Assembly (NCBI RefSeq): GCF_033958435.1
Contig: NC_134137.1
Location: forward strand, 228,883,501 to 228,947,500
DNA: 64,000 bases
Direction: 5' to 3'
From: Carettochelys insculpta
Taxonomy: Eukaryota > Chordata > Testudines > Carettochelyidae
In this document: positions 14,418-26,407 of the stretch, one piece after another
Layout of the letters: each line of letters begins with the position of its first letter
Numbering within the stretch: the first letter of the stretch is position 1
Program-made: the position numbers and the translations under genes
The notes under the pieces: generated by a model
Told to the model about the DNA's origin: nothing
What the model saw: only the letters and a program-made list of their open reading frames with translations
The model's database searches: none

Positions 14418-15554
14418 TTGGCAACCACAGTGGTTGTGACGCAATTTGTCCTTCAATTCCAAAGCCCAGCGATGCTTGGCTATCCTACTTGTGCTGCTGC
14501 TGCTGCTGCTGCTGAGGATGGTGGTTTGGAACAGCAATTGTGCCAACTGCAGTCCAAGAACTCAGAGCTGGTGGCTGCCATGACTGCACTGCCAACAGTG
14601 GAGCAGCGGTTTTGGACTTGAGAGATTAGCACACACTGGTGGGATCACATCCTTTTGGAGTCCTGGGACAACCAGCAGTGGATGCAGAACTTTCGCATGT
14701 GCAAGTCCACCTTTATGGAACTTTGTGATGCCCTGGCGCCCTCCCTGAAGCACAGCAACACCAACATGAAGCAGGATTTACAGGTACAGAAGCGAGTGGC
14801 AATTGCACTGTGGAAGTTTGCAACCCCCGACAGTTACCGGTCAGTGGCAAATCAGTTCGGGGCAGGCAGATCTACAGTGGGGTATGTGGTGATGGAGGTG
14901 GCCCATGCAATCTGTCGGTGTCTCCAGATGAAGAGATGTGACCTGGGAGATGTACAGGCCATAGTGGATGGCTTTGCTGCCCAGGGCTTTCCTAACTGTG
15001 GTGGGGCAACAGATGGCACGCACACGCCCATCATGGCCCCAGCCCATCTGGCCTCCGAGTATATTCATCGAAAGAGGTACTTTTCCATGGTCAAGCAGGG
15101 ACTGGTAAATCACAAAGGTCATTTTACCGACATCAGCGTTGGCTGATCATGGAGGGTTCATAACGTGAGCATATTCCAAAATTTGGGACTGTACCCAAAG
15201 CTCCTGTATGGAAAATTTTTCCCTGATCAGAAAATCAAGATTGGCGATGTGGAGATGCCCATTGTTATATTGGGCAATTCCGCTTACCCTTTGCTTCCCT
15301 GCCTGATGAAACTCTACACAGGAACCCTGGACCCCAGCAATGAAAACTTTAATCGCAGACCGAGCTGGTGCAGAATGATTGTGGAATGTGCCTTTGGACA
15401 TTTAGAAGTGAGGTTCAGATGTTTATTGACCCTTTGGACATTGCTGAAGCTCATGTCCCCACTGTTATTACAGAGTGCACTATTTTGCGCAACATATGTG
15501 AATCAAGGTGAGAGACTCTCTCATCTAGCTGGAATTCTGAAGTGGAGGCAATAG
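14418..15554 (+). pseudogene. Harbinger DDE transposase, intronless, inactivated
   Basis: One frame runs through the whole span with stops at 14619-14621 and 15144-15146. It has an alanine run near the start ((CTG)n repeat, 14491-14513), the helix-turn-helix region (RVAIALWKFATPDSYRSVA), the first catalytic Asp in GATDGTHTP, and the Glu in VECAFGHLE. The middle catalytic Asp is replaced: the motif reads VILGNSAYP. Two stops plus a lost catalytic residue mean it cannot work. In contrast to the transposase at 28257-29698 it has no intron at the VMEV/AHAI position. Confidence 0.85.
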
Positions 15555-15922
15555 GCAGGGCTTACTCACAGCTGTCTCCACTGACACCCACCAGTAGCCA
15601 TACTGAGGCTGCAGCAATAAGAGACGCTTTAAAACACAGCTTTATGACTGATCTGTAACGCACATGCTACCTATGTATGTCTCTGCCATAATACCAATCA
15701 ATGAATGCTCTTTTTTGGTGGGAGCGGGTTAAGTTGCAGTAAATAGAACGTGTTGTGCCTGCAGTGCCCTCACCCCAAACTCACTTGTTTCCCTCAGCCA
15801 CGTATCTGCTGTGGACTAGGGAGTTTCACTGGGCAGCTGTGCCTTCAGTGGTATTCCCCCTACCCGCACCCACCCAGTCTGATTTGTGTTCCCCCCACAC
15901 ACGCCTGCAGGACAAGAAATCA

Positions 15923-16550
15923 AACTGAGCTGAAAAGAATTATTTTATTTTGGAGGAAGGAGAGGTTTAAGTAGCTGGGAAAAGACGCCTTCTCAAGGGT
16001 GCTTGAAGAGCCTTTTGCAGTGGCCCTTGGGGCAGGAGTGGCAGGGTAGTCTTGCCCTCCTTCACAGCATGCGGGGATCGCAATGACGGAGGGTGGGTGA
16101 CCTCTCCTCAGGGGACTCGTTGCAGGGACCAAAATGACAGGAGGTGGGCACACTCTCCCGGGGGACTCTGGCCAGTGGGTATCAGCTGATGCCCTGCTGG
16201 GTTGGGAGTCTCTCTGCAGCTGCAGCAGGGAGCATAGGACCCCCATCTGCTTAGTGATAGCCTTTACAAGCTTTGCCATGACCTCGATCTGCTTTGCCGT
16301 GGACTCACTCTGCTTTGTCGCGGCCTCATTCATTTTTGACAATTGCTGCTACTGGAGGTCAAGCTTTCTGTTGTTAAACTGTTCTTGACTCTGATGCCAC
16401 TCAGCTGTACTGTGACACCACTGAGCAGTGTCCTTTGTCAAGTTCTTGTGCCCTGCCTGAGTGTTTCCCATGTGCTGCAGGATCAGATCTTGTTTGCATT
16501 TCCTGTGTCTCCTGATTTTCTCTGCAACATTGGGCACTGAGTTTGGAAAA
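15923..16550 (-). pseudogene. Harbinger Myb-like accessory protein, C-terminal part
   Basis: On the minus strand an acceptor-like tract (TTCCAAACTCAG, about 16550) leads into a charged helical segment (QFNNRKLDLQ, stop, QLSKMNEAATKQ, then KQIEVMAKLVKAITKQ and LLQLQRDSQPS). This heptad-rich C-terminus is typical of the Myb/SANT-like proteins of Harbinger elements. An in-frame TAG separates the two halves. Downstream Pro-rich sequence stays open to about 15923. Confidence 0.6.
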
Positions 16551-16914
16551 TAAAGGTCAAAATTAAGATACAATTCACATAATGTGCTTTGAAGTGCAAT
16601 GAATGGGTCTTTCTGTATACTATCACTGCAAGTATACTTTTGAAGGACAGATGGGTTATTAAGGATGGGACAGTAAGTGTGCATTTCACAATACCTCACT
16701 TGCCATCCTTATCCAGCATATTGCTTTGTGGACATGGTAAGTGATAAACAATTGTCTTCTTTTGGTGGGAATGGGGAAGTCTGCAAAGCAGGGGCAGCCA
16801 CCAGGTGTCCTGGCTGGTTGTCCCACGGCAGTGACAAATGGACAGCTGTGTGTGGGGCTTTGGTGCACAATAAAAATAATGTAAAGAAAAAATATCCAAA
16901 GAAGCCTGCATATA

Positions 16915-17290
16915 AAGGACATGGGAGGGGAAAAGCACAGCAGAGGAATTCCCCACATGGTGCAGGGGGATTCCTGAGAACTGAAAACAAATGGTGCTTG
17001 GAAAGGAACATGGGAGGGGAACCATCCAGCAGAGCCCAGTAGCTGGGGGGCATCATGGGTGCCCAGGAAAATGCAGAGAAATGCTGGGGGAAAGGGACAT
17101 GGTGTGGGAAAAGCATAGCAGAGCCTGGCAGTGGGGGAGTCTTGAAAAACGAAAAGAAATGCTGAGGGAAGGGGATATGGGATGGGAAAAGCCCAGCAGA
17201 GCCCAGCAGCAGTGTGGCATGTGGGGGCGGGGGTGGGGTCATGAAAAATGGAAAAAAAAGTGTTGGTTGGAAAGGGACATGGGGGAACCA
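16915..17290. repeat. Minisatellite, about 82-98 bp period
   Basis: Five irregular units each begin with a GGGACATGGG-like start and contain AAAAGCACAGCAGAG or close variants. They start near 16917, 17007, 17093, 17175 and 17273. They lie in what should be an intron of the minus-strand Myb-like gene. The longest minus-strand open frame here (16686-17393) is produced by this repeat. Confidence 0.65.
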
Positions 17291-17432
17291 CCCTCAGGGC
17301 CTGCAAACTACATTGTGTAGTGGGGAACGGAGTGCTTGTCAGCTGCCACAGGCCAATGTAAAGGGGCAGTAAGCATGCTAAAAAAACAAACAAACAAAAA
17401 AAAAACGGATGTGTATTCCCATGCTTCCACAG

Positions 17433-17696
17433 GTTGCCAAAGAAGACATCACCCTCCTAAAACTAATAGATATAGAGAAAGGACAGCTACTCCTGCTGTA
17501 TGACCAAAAGCCTGGAAAATTTGCTAAAATGCTGAGTGATGCCATGTCACCAGATCAGTCAGGTATGCCCAAGTACTTTGTGAAAAAACTACAAGAGTGC
17601 CTGGATGAGGCCTTCAAGGAGATCTCGAAAAAGGAGAAGCACTCCATCCCAAGAAACATTAACATACTGTTTTTAGGGGCACAGAAGCACAGCTAG
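17433..17696 (+). other. Exon-like open segment of unknown origin inside Harbinger
   Basis: An open frame with clearly protein-like composition (QLLLLYDQKPGKFAKML, then PKYFVKKLQECLDEAFKEI and KKEKHSIPRNI). It follows a good acceptor (CCCATGCTTCCACAG/GTTGCC) and contains a good donor (AGTCAG/GTATGC near 17562). It is on the strand opposite the Myb-like gene and downstream of the transposase. I do not recognise it. It could be a third element gene, a captured host exon, or chance. Confidence 0.4.
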
Positions 17697-17725
17697 CAAA
17701 CCAGTACCTGTGCAAAACCCTATAG

Positions 17726-18330
17726 CTATATACACCCCCAACCTGCTTCTAGCATGCAGAATAACGACTCACCCAAACTGCTTGTTCCAGAGGGCTCAGG
17801 GACCATCATGGAGGTGATTGGCATGGAGGGGATTGACGTGGAGGGGTCTGCCATGTAGGGGACCAGTTCCAGGTCGATGGTGAAGAGCTCTGGGCTGTCT
17901 GGAACAACTTCCTCTGTCCCCTGCTCATTGCTCCTTTCCTCCTGTCCATTGCCCTCCTCCTCTGGGCTACCCTGCTCCTCCGGGCTCACCCCAAATTCCA
18001 TACCAGGGCCTCCACAAGTGTTGTAATTGTGTCCGGGCTCCATGGTGGTGCTGCTGCCCATAAGCATGTGGAGGTGTTGATAACAGTGGCAGGTCTGTGG
18101 AGCAGCCCCTGACCGCTGGTTGGCTTCCTGGACTTTTTGTTAGGCCTGATGGGGTTCTTCAACCTTCATCCGACACTGCATAGTCCCAGGAGTAACACTG
18201 GGTGACCATTTCACACACCATCTGATCATGGATGGCTGCATTTCTCTTGGCCACCCAAAGTCTCTTCACCACCAATTGGTCTCCCCAAATGGCAATGAGA
18301 TCCAGAATCTCTGGTGGGTCCAAGCTGGGG
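17726..18330 (-). pseudogene. Harbinger Myb/SANT-like protein, N-terminal part
   Basis: From about 18330 downward the minus strand reads PEILDLIAIWGDQ, a degraded Myb/SANT-like trihelix start, then KRNAAIHDQM and TQCYSWD. After a frame break the acidic middle follows (EEQGSPEEEGNGQEE, then DSPELFTIDLELVP), which is typical of these accessory proteins. A frameshift lies between the domain and the acidic region. The family role is DNA binding that helps bring the transposase to the nucleus and to element ends. Confidence 0.65.
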
Positions 18331-19029
18331 CTCGCTTGTGAGCCTGAGAAGTACTAGTCAGATCACTACCCTGAGGGCTCATGATTGCAGTACAGGGCTA
18401 CCGATAATTGCTACTGATACCGTGCGATAGCTACCAATGCAGTGCGACACGATGGGCAAAGGATTTTTTTCATAATGGATGCCCTTTATATTTGCAGGGC
18501 TGGTCTGCTAAATTCCAATTCAAATTTTAATTCAAATTAAAATTCAATCCAAACTTTTTGGGTTTACTTTGACCTTCTTCCTGCACACCTGACAGCAGTG
18601 CACAATGGAGTGGCCATACGTAGCTTTGTGGGATACATACGGGACACTTCTGGAGGCTAACAAATTCGAATTAAGGACATGGTTCTTCCACACTAGCCTC
18701 GATTTGCAATTTTAAATTAGAAATAGATGTTATACCCTTCCAATAATATTGATATTCTGTAATCAGCATTACGGCTCAATAAATCGAGTTAACTGTATTA
18801 GGTGTGAAGACAGTCACGTTTTAATATTGAGCTAAAGCCATGAAATTCAAATTTATCTCATTGTGTAGATGCAGCCTTAATCTCCTTGGAGATGTCGCAG
18901 CATCAAGAAAGATAGTCTTTTGGCACAGGATCAACAAAGAACAGATTGCTAAGAGGTCAAATGAGATCCCATAAGGTCAGCAAGCACAGTGTGAAGGTAA
19001 AAATAACAGCTTCTTTTGCCAGTGAAAAG

Positions 19030-19262
19030 AGATGAACATCTACTTAAGTTACAGAGGGGGCGGTGTAGGTTGGATATTAGGAAAGCCTTTCACCAGGAGA
19101 GTGGTGAAGCACTGGTACGTATTACCTAGAGAGGTGGTGAAATCACCATCCTTAGAGGTTGTTAAGTCCTGGTTTGACAAAGACCTGGCTGGGATGATTT
19201 ACTTAGGGTTGATCCTGCATTAGACAGGTCTTCCAGCCCTAGGATTTTATGATTCTATGATC
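19030..19262 (+). mobile_element. CR1 3' end fragment
   Basis: The sequence matches the CR1 3' region (GAAAGCCTTTCACCAGGAGA, then GTCCTGGTTTGACAAAGA) and ends in GATTTTATGATTCTATGA, the usual 8-mer-type CR1 tail. No coding capacity remains. Confidence 0.85.
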
Positions 19263-19734
19263 TATTCTTGGAAATCTCACTACTTCCTTTGACTTCCTTT
19301 GGATCTGAGGATGGAACAACTAAGATCATGGACCTATAACAAACTGAAAGACAGACTAGAGAACTGAAAGTTTAACAGATAATCCAAAAATTTCTGAATG
19401 CAGATTAGCATTGGCTGAATTCCTTGTGCTAGTGACCCAACCGGAAACCATTTCCACATGGCTGATTAGGTAGTTCTTGCAGACAGTTTTCTACTATTGG
19501 ACAGCTTCTGAACATCAGCTTTTCTTTCAATCATGCAGCATCCATACCATGAGTTACAGACTGATGGCAATTCTTTTTTGTTGCAAACAGATTGATAGCT
19601 GTAACGCCCCATTCTCTGGTGATGGATCACAGGATGCTGCTCTTAAGAGATCACTAATGTTTCTATGAGATATTCCTACCAAGGTGAAGGCCTGGCTTGA
19701 CACAATCAGGAAGGTGAATGGAAAGTTAAGTTGC

Positions 19735-20100
19735 TAATACAGGTTTGACAAATAGCATGCTCAAGGCAGGATGCCTGTGGTATCTCAGATAAGCAGCACC
19801 GCCCTGACAGTAGCTACTGCAAACAGGATAAACCTGGATGGTAAAGATCAAGTTCCACATGAACAGCATATGGACAGAGCATGGTGTACAAGGATTGGTT
19901 CATGCAAAGTAACCAAGCCAATCACAAAATGTGTGATTTAATATATAACAAATATAAATAATGAGTAGATGTATATAAAGGAAAAAGTGGTCTGTGTAAA
20001 TTTGGATGTGTGGCATGTCCTATACCTACCACCACCTCTTGAGTCTGATCGACTCAGCTTTGCTGTATGCCAAATAAAGGAACCTGAATGATGAAATCCA
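19735..20100 (+). mobile_element. LTR-like segment (possible solo LTR)
   Basis: A TATA-like stretch (GATGTATATAAAGG, about 19972) is followed 60-100 bp later by CTTTGCTGTATGCC and an AATAAA signal (about 20075), the order seen in retroviral-type LTRs. No TG...CA ends or duplication were fixed, and no internal genes are adjacent. Tentative. Confidence 0.35.
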
Positions 20101-20129
20101 AAGTTTAACAATGTTTTAGATTCCAGAGA

Positions 20130-21340
20130 ACTTGATGAAGTGGTCTCCCAGAACTAGACAAGGCGCCTGGATAAGCTGAGTGGAAAAGGACTCTGAGAGC
20201 ATCCCAACATGAGGTGATCGGCCAAATAATTCTGGACCCCCAGAAAGTGAGCAGCTGTAGGAAGTCTGTTCTTGATGCAAAACTGCCAAGATTTTTTTAC
20301 TGCCTACTGAAGAAGCTGGTTGGAACAGGCTCCTCCTTGTTTATTCACATTGCAGGAGTGTTGTTGCTGAATATTATATGCAATGGCCTGCACAAGATGT
20401 AAATGGCTCAAAGTTCCAGGACATTGTTAAGAAGGAAATCTTCTCGTTCTCATGAATCTTGAGGTTTCGACGTTCTCAGATGTGCTGCTCAACCTGTTGC
20501 GGTAGCATGAGTAACTATGGTTCTGATTAGTGGAGGCTGGGCAAAAGGAACCCCTTCACTAATATAGGTCTGATACACCCATGATACCAGGGATTCTAGA
20601 ATGGGTGGGGGCCTTGGCACTTGGACATCCAATAACTGATAATTTGGAGTATGCCAGCTTCAAACAGACCTGAAGAGGATGAAGGTGTGATCTCACTTGC
20701 TGGACTACCTAAGTGTAGCTGATGGGTTGAGAGCAAGGGACAGACACAGGCAATGAACTACATGAAATCACTTGTTCACAAGAAATGCCCTCAAACTTGT
20801 AGACTCTAGCAGGGCCCCAATGAACTAGACTTTTTGTCATAGTATTCAAATTAACTTTTCTTTAAAATCGTACCCAGCCCATGGAGGAGAACTGGAAATG
20901 ACGAAGGACTTGACATCTGGGCTTGCTCCTTGGTAACCAATTGTCCAGGAAAGGAAGACACATTCCTTTTTGCTTGACATAATGCTGTTACCACAGTAAT
21001 GCACTTGTCTAAAATATATATATGGAGCTGAGGACAAGTCAAATGGAAGCACTGTGTTTTGGTAATGCTGACCTGTGACTACCAATCTCAGATACTTCCT
21101 GTAGCTTGAGAAAATTGTCACAAGAAAGTGGGTGACCTCATGACTGATAGCAGCAACCCGCTGTCATGATTCAAACTGGGGAGAATATTAAATAAAGTAA
21201 CTATGTGGAATCTCATATATTTGATGTGCTTGTTACGACCTCAAAGATCAAGAATAGATCTCACCCCTCTCTTGGATGTGGGAATTAGGAAATATCATGA
21301 GTAGAATCCCTTTCCCTGAAGCTGCAGTGGAACCTCCTCA
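20130..21340 (-). pseudogene. DIRS-like retrotransposon relic (reverse transcriptase/RNase H)
   Basis: The minus strand carries SYRKYLRLVV, then VLPFDLSSAPYIYF and, further on, SWTIGYQGAS where the catalytic YLDDW-type box is expected, all degraded. Beyond it, toward 20200, a phrase NYLADHLM resembles the end of the RNase H region. The order RT then RNase H fits DIRS-type elements. No terminal repeats or tyrosine recombinase were identified. Confidence 0.5.
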
Positions 21341-24300
21341 ACAATATTTAAAATGAAGTTTGGTAAAGTAACATGGCAAAGTTAAAGGACTTAATCTGAT
21401 CAATTATTTTGATTTTCATTAATAATATTTCCTTACTTACCAATTATACACAACCCCATTGTTATAAATACAGTAGCCTAACATGAATAATTTAGTATTT
21501 AAGGTATTTAGAGATATATAGAGGCATTTTGTCATCATGGGTGGTTGGCTGGTCATCCACGGAAAGTTTTTGTTGAGTGGGGTGGGCCACAGGCCGAAAA
21601 GCTGGAGAACCACAGACATAAAGGGACACTTATTTCACCTTATCTTTAGCCATTGCCTTATGAAATAGGTAAGTTACATGAATATACAGAATTTCTACCA
21701 GAAGATAAAATCCACAAAAGAGCTTGCTTGACTTTATATTTGTGCATGAAAGACTGCCACCTTAGGCAGGCAAGTCCTTCATCTACAGGCTCTAGGCACT
21801 GCAAATCAATCTGTATCACAATTCCAGATAGTCTTGCACTAGCCATAGACATCTCTATCAATGTATCCCAATGGATCTGTTATTTTGTGGAATATTTTTT
21901 CCAAGAGAAGTGGTAGGAGACCATTGCTTAAGATATTTAAAACTTGATTGGAAAATAATATGCTGTTCATGTAAAACTTGATTGAGAATAATGCTGCACT
22001 GGATCCCAGGGAAGGGGTGACGGACCAGCCTAAGATTTTATTTACCTGAAAAGCAAGATCCAGATTGCTCTCTGCTGCTCTTTTCCTGTGTCAATGCCAA
22101 AATGTCATCACTACAAAACTGAAGATTCTCTTTTAGGGTAGGCTCTAAGGAACAAAAAGTAGATTGATGAGATGAAGCAGCCCCCAGGAGTTGTACTACA
22201 TGATCAAATAGGTCTTTGCCATCTTATTCTATTACTCTAAACATTCCCAATCCAGATGTGCTTATAGCGCAATTGGGAGGGAGTCTCCCAGCTCACACAG
22301 ACAGACCTATGCTAGCAGTGCTAAAGCTAGCACCAATGAAACTTGGGCTGGTGTGCTAAAAATAGGAACATGAACATTGTTGGGATGGAGCTCAAGATCC
22401 CACTAGCCCTGCTAGTGTGAGTTTGTCTTCCCACAGCTGGGAGACTTGCTTCCATGTGCACTGTGATACACCCACCACCACTTCCAAGTCAGACTACAAT
22501 AATGACAAAGCTGCTGGACATAGCGTAGCTGAGGAAACGCTAACACTAGGCACAGGTATGAACAGAACTTTTCCAGATACCACTTATAAAATCACAGTTG
22601 GATAAATTTCTCAAGAACAAGTTTTTAATGGACACCCAGATATAATTTAGAGGTCAGCCTAAGTGAAGCTAGAAAGATAAATTGGCATAGCTTGCATCTT
22701 CTTCCTCCTCTCTGACTCCTGTAGTCTAGCATCCACTTATCAACATCTAAACATATGCTCTCCTTACACAACACTTCTGAATTTGGACTACTATGTCTAT
22801 TTGAGTGTCATCGAATCTATGCAGGTGTAACCCATATGTTTAGGGACAGAAGAGTGAAGTTTGAAAGAAAAAACCAATGAACAGGAGTATTTAAAAAGAG
22901 CTTGGCTACCTCGGATGTTAGTACATAACAAATCAGGACGTGAAACTACAGCACACTAAAAATTCTGCTTTGTGTACCACTGAACTTTGAGTGCTCTGTA
23001 ATAGTATCCATGTGTGACATTAATGCATATCAAGCTAGTCTGTAGTAGATCCACACAAGTCCCAGATACACAATCCCTTAAATAAAGTAAATCATCTCCT
23101 ACTTTCATTTATAGTTTTTTTATATCTTCTTCTAGGCTGCTGAGGTGTAAATTATACCAGTTTCACTCCCTTAAATTCACACATTGGCCTATGGGAATCT
23201 GATGCCTGGTCTATATTACAAAATTAGGTTGATGTAAGTTGCCTTGCATTGACCTAGTTGTGTATGTGTCCACTCTTAATTTTTCTCCAGCTGATCAATG
23301 CACATGGCTACAGTGACACAGTAACACTACCTCCCCAAGCAGTATTGATCCATGGTTGATATACTGCTGTCAATGCAGTTCAAGTGCAGATACCGTGTTC
23401 CTTATATTGACTATAATAATCCCTGGCATTGACTATTCTCTTCACAAAAGCAGACTCCACTGCCCATGGGTCACAGAGATCAAAATTCCCTCCCACTTTA
23501 AAACCACAAGAATTATGAAATAAACAAAAAAAAAAGCCTTTTCCTGATTGTCCAGCTGGTGAACACACCTAGTAGCTCTCTATCATTGTGTGCATTTGCC
23601 TCGTCAATCATGCTGGTTACATACTGCAGATGAGCTTCAGTCTGGAGGTGACAAGAGAAAGTGGATCCCCTGTGTGGGTGGGGAGAATAGACTGCATAGA
23701 TGCAGTTACAAACCAGCCATAGGCAGGTGGATATCTATGAGCAAATTGCATCCGGGATGCACGAGAGGGGTAAGGTAGGGATCAGCGGCAGTGCCCTGTG
23801 ACTGGGGAGGCCAACAGTTGATTCAGTGCCTAGTCACAGTCCTGCTCTTTTTACAAAGAGCTGTAAGCCACTCTTGTAAAAGATCCTATCACCGCTCTGG
23901 GTGCTCGTGTACACCACAGTGGATGCTTCCAAGGAGTCTGAGTTCTGAGCTACTGCCATGAATAATGAGCACAGGGAGGCAAAGGAGGAGCATGGGAAAA
24001 ATACCAACAGAGAGTCTACCTATTCCATGAACCAGGACTCTACTGCAGCCCAGTCATTGGGGGTACCCAGCAGTCCTCTTAAGAAGCTTTCTAGAGATGG
24101 CAGCCTTATGTTTTCCTCCTGAATAGGATGCTCATGTATGCCAAGTGATGAAAACGTCATCTGGCATTACTGCAGTGAACAGGCTAATGGCTGTGCATTT
24201 TGTGCCCTTTTCACCAACAGGAGTGGGATATCAGCTAAAATCAGCACTGTGTATAGAGCATGGTACCAGTAAACAGTATACAGTGTCACTGCCCTAACTC

Positions 24301-24399
24301 ACGGCATCATGCAACTGAACAACCTTCTTCTCATTTCTCTTGCCATTGACAGGCCACACTTACCATGGCTGGTGTTGTGAGTGGTGCTGTGTGCATGGT
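21341..24399. other. SPAG17 intron, unassigned
   Basis: About 3 kb with no recognisable coding similarity, clear transposon termini or tandem repeats. The segment near 22030-22200 on the minus strand may be a decayed gag-like part of the DIRS relic. The missing SPAG17 exon could lie here, but nothing stands out. Confidence 0.35.
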
Positions 24400-24403
24400 G
24401 TGA

Positions 24404-25100
24404 GGCCTAAGGACTCGCAACAATGGACAAAACATGGCTAAAAGCAAAGCTAAGCTGTAAGCGAGAGGCAGGCCTCTGCTAACAGAACTTGGCACAAACA
24501 GAGCTGAGAGTACAAAACACTAATTGGTAATCAGCCCAGGTGCCGAACAATAATTGGTACAGTTTGTAAGTTGAAATCATATGGTACCACCAGCTCATTG
24601 AAAAAGACCTGGGTGCCTACTCTTCACAGATACAGACCTAGTTCCAGGAAAAGGTAAAAAATGACAGCATGACGGATAAGAGATGAACCACGAGGTACAG
24701 GGTATCTAAGTAGCGTCAGAGGGTGGCAACCTGATACATCAACAGTGAGGTGTAATTTGTTTGTACCTGTATATAACATAATGTCTTGGGGGGACCATCT
24801 TTGCATGACCTAGGGGAGCAGTGGAATTCCCACTGACCACATCAGTCCATTGTTGCAGGTACATATGCACAGTGGATCAGTAAAGCATACTTGACAACTG
24901 TTATTTGTACCTTGCTTGGCAACAAACCCTGGCCAGGCACCTTTGATCCTTATCTACTCTGTGGTCTTTGGGGAACCTCATGGGGTCTGCTGCAGTTATT
25001 GGGCCACACACAAGCAGCATTCTGGTTATCATCAGTGGAGCCAAAGACCCATGAGGACTCAACGGCAGTAAATCTGCTGACTACATCAATAAGCCTGTCT
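24404..25100 (+). mobile_element. LTR-like segment, low confidence
   Basis: It contains CCTGTATATAACATAATG (TATA-like, about 24770) and, downstream, CAGTAAAGCATACTTGACAA and TTATTTGTACCTTGC, resembling an R-U5 region. The borders are unclear and no gag-pol-env coding is recognised next to it. Confidence 0.3.
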
Positions 25101-25678
25101 TGTTTAAAATTTTAGCACAGCAAGGGAAGGGAATTCAGAAGTTTAACTTTCACTTTCTTCTGCAACTTTACTAACAATGGCCCCTTTATCTGTAGCTGCC
25201 ATTTCAGCCTTGGGAGAGTCCCTGCCACACTTGCAGAATGCTTGAGCCAGATACGGAGAATTCGGGATGACAGCTAGGCTGGGATTGCTTCCCCACTTGT
25301 CCCTCCACCCATATGAGCCGTGTCTACACGTGCACGCAACTTCGAAGTAGCGGCACTAACTTCGAAATAGCGCCCATCACGGATACACGTGTTGGGCGCT
25401 ATTTCGATGTTAACATCGACGTTAGGTGGCGAGACATCGAAGCCGCTATCCTCATCAGGAGATAGGAATAGCGCCCTACTTCGATGTTCAACATCGAAGT
25501 AGGGACCATGTAGTCGTTGCGCATCCCGCAACGTCGAAATTGCAGGGTCCTCCATGGCGGCCGTCAGCTGAGGGGTTGAGAGACGCTCTCTCCAGCCCCT
25601 CAGCTCAATGGTGGCCGCATGGAGTGGCCCCTTAAAGGTCCCCTCCCCCTCCCTTCCTGTGCAGGAAGCTGAGGGAAC

Positions 25679-26407
25679 ATGCAGGCAGCAGCTCAGACAC
25701 GCGGCCAGCCTGCACGTCCCTCAGCAGCCACAGGACCCTCAATGGGTGTCCGGCAGCCCCCCCAGTGCCCCCAGGGGACCCCCCACAAGGGGAGCCAGGG
25801 CAGCCAGCCCAGCCAGAAGGGCAGCCAGGCTGGCAAGCGGCAGCGGGGCCCCTCCTGGATGGAGGCCAAGCTGCGGGACCTGCTGGGGCTCTGGAGCGAG
25901 GAGGAGGTGCTCCAGGTAATGGGGAGCAAGAGGCGGAACGCGGATGCGTTCGCTCGGCTGGCCGATGGCCTGGCCGCCCGGGGTCACCCTGCCCGCACTC
26001 CTGATCACGTCAGGAGTAAGGTGAAGGAGCTGCGGCAGGGTTACGCCCGGGCCCGGGATGTGGCCGGACGATCTGGGGCCGCCCCCGTCACTTGCCCCTT
26101 TTACAGGGAGCTCAGGGACATCCTGGGCCCCCAGCACACCTCCTCCCCTCCGGCCACCCTTGATACTTCGGCCGACGAGCCCCAGCAGGCCCTGCAGCCG
26201 GAGTCCGCCCTGGATGTAAGCCCCGCACCCCGGGGGCCCCCCCCGGAGCCCACCCCCGGGCTATCGCGGCAGGAGGAGGAGGAGGAGGAGGCGGGGGTCG
26301 CTCCTCCTCCGCAGAATCCGGGCTGCAGATCCTCCTCCTGCCATCCCGGAGCAGCAGCCGGGCCTCCGCCCCCCGGGGATCTCCGGACCGTGGGAGTGGA
26401 CCGACAG
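25679..26407 (+). pseudogene. Harbinger Myb/SANT-like protein, exon 1 (frameshifted)
   Basis: From an ATG at 25679 a basic, Gln/Pro-rich leader precedes a Myb/SANT-like domain (about residues 55-150): WMEAKLRDLLGLWSEEEVLQ, then KRRNADAFARLADGL, VRSKVKELRQGYARARD and CPFYRELRDILG. The domain is complete. Past a GAG/G-rich run near 26290 the expected serine-rich segment (LQILLLPSRSSSRAS) is in another frame, so an indel is inferred. The exon ends at a consensus donor, CAG/GTATGT. In that second frame its phase matches exon 2. Confidence 0.75.

Larger units (their letters stand above)
14045..18876 (+). mobile_element. Harbinger transposon, 4.8 kb, decayed, TTA duplication
   Basis: It starts GGCTGCGTCTACACTACAAG and ends TTGTGTAGATGCAGCC, with TTA on both sides (14042-14044, 18877-18879). 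It carries a DDE transposase pseudogene on the plus strand (14418-15554) and a Myb/SANT-like accessory gene on the minus strand (15.9-18.4 kb), the two-gene layout of PIF/Harbinger. Both are broken. The internal sequence is unlike the 4.7-kb element at 25316, so it is a separate lineage. It also holds a minisatellite and an unexplained plus-strand exon-like segment. Confidence 0.9.

Noticed and set aside
16686..17393. Long minus-strand open frame of 235 codons
   Set aside because: It is Phe/Pro-rich, repeats with the minisatellite period, and has no similarity; it is an artefact of the tandem repeat.
25142..25310. Minus-strand open segment (reads DSPKAEMAATDKG) considered for the missing SPAG17 exon
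   Set aside because: Composition is attractive, but the acceptor is poor and no donor gives the required phase 0 exit before a TAA. Not supported.
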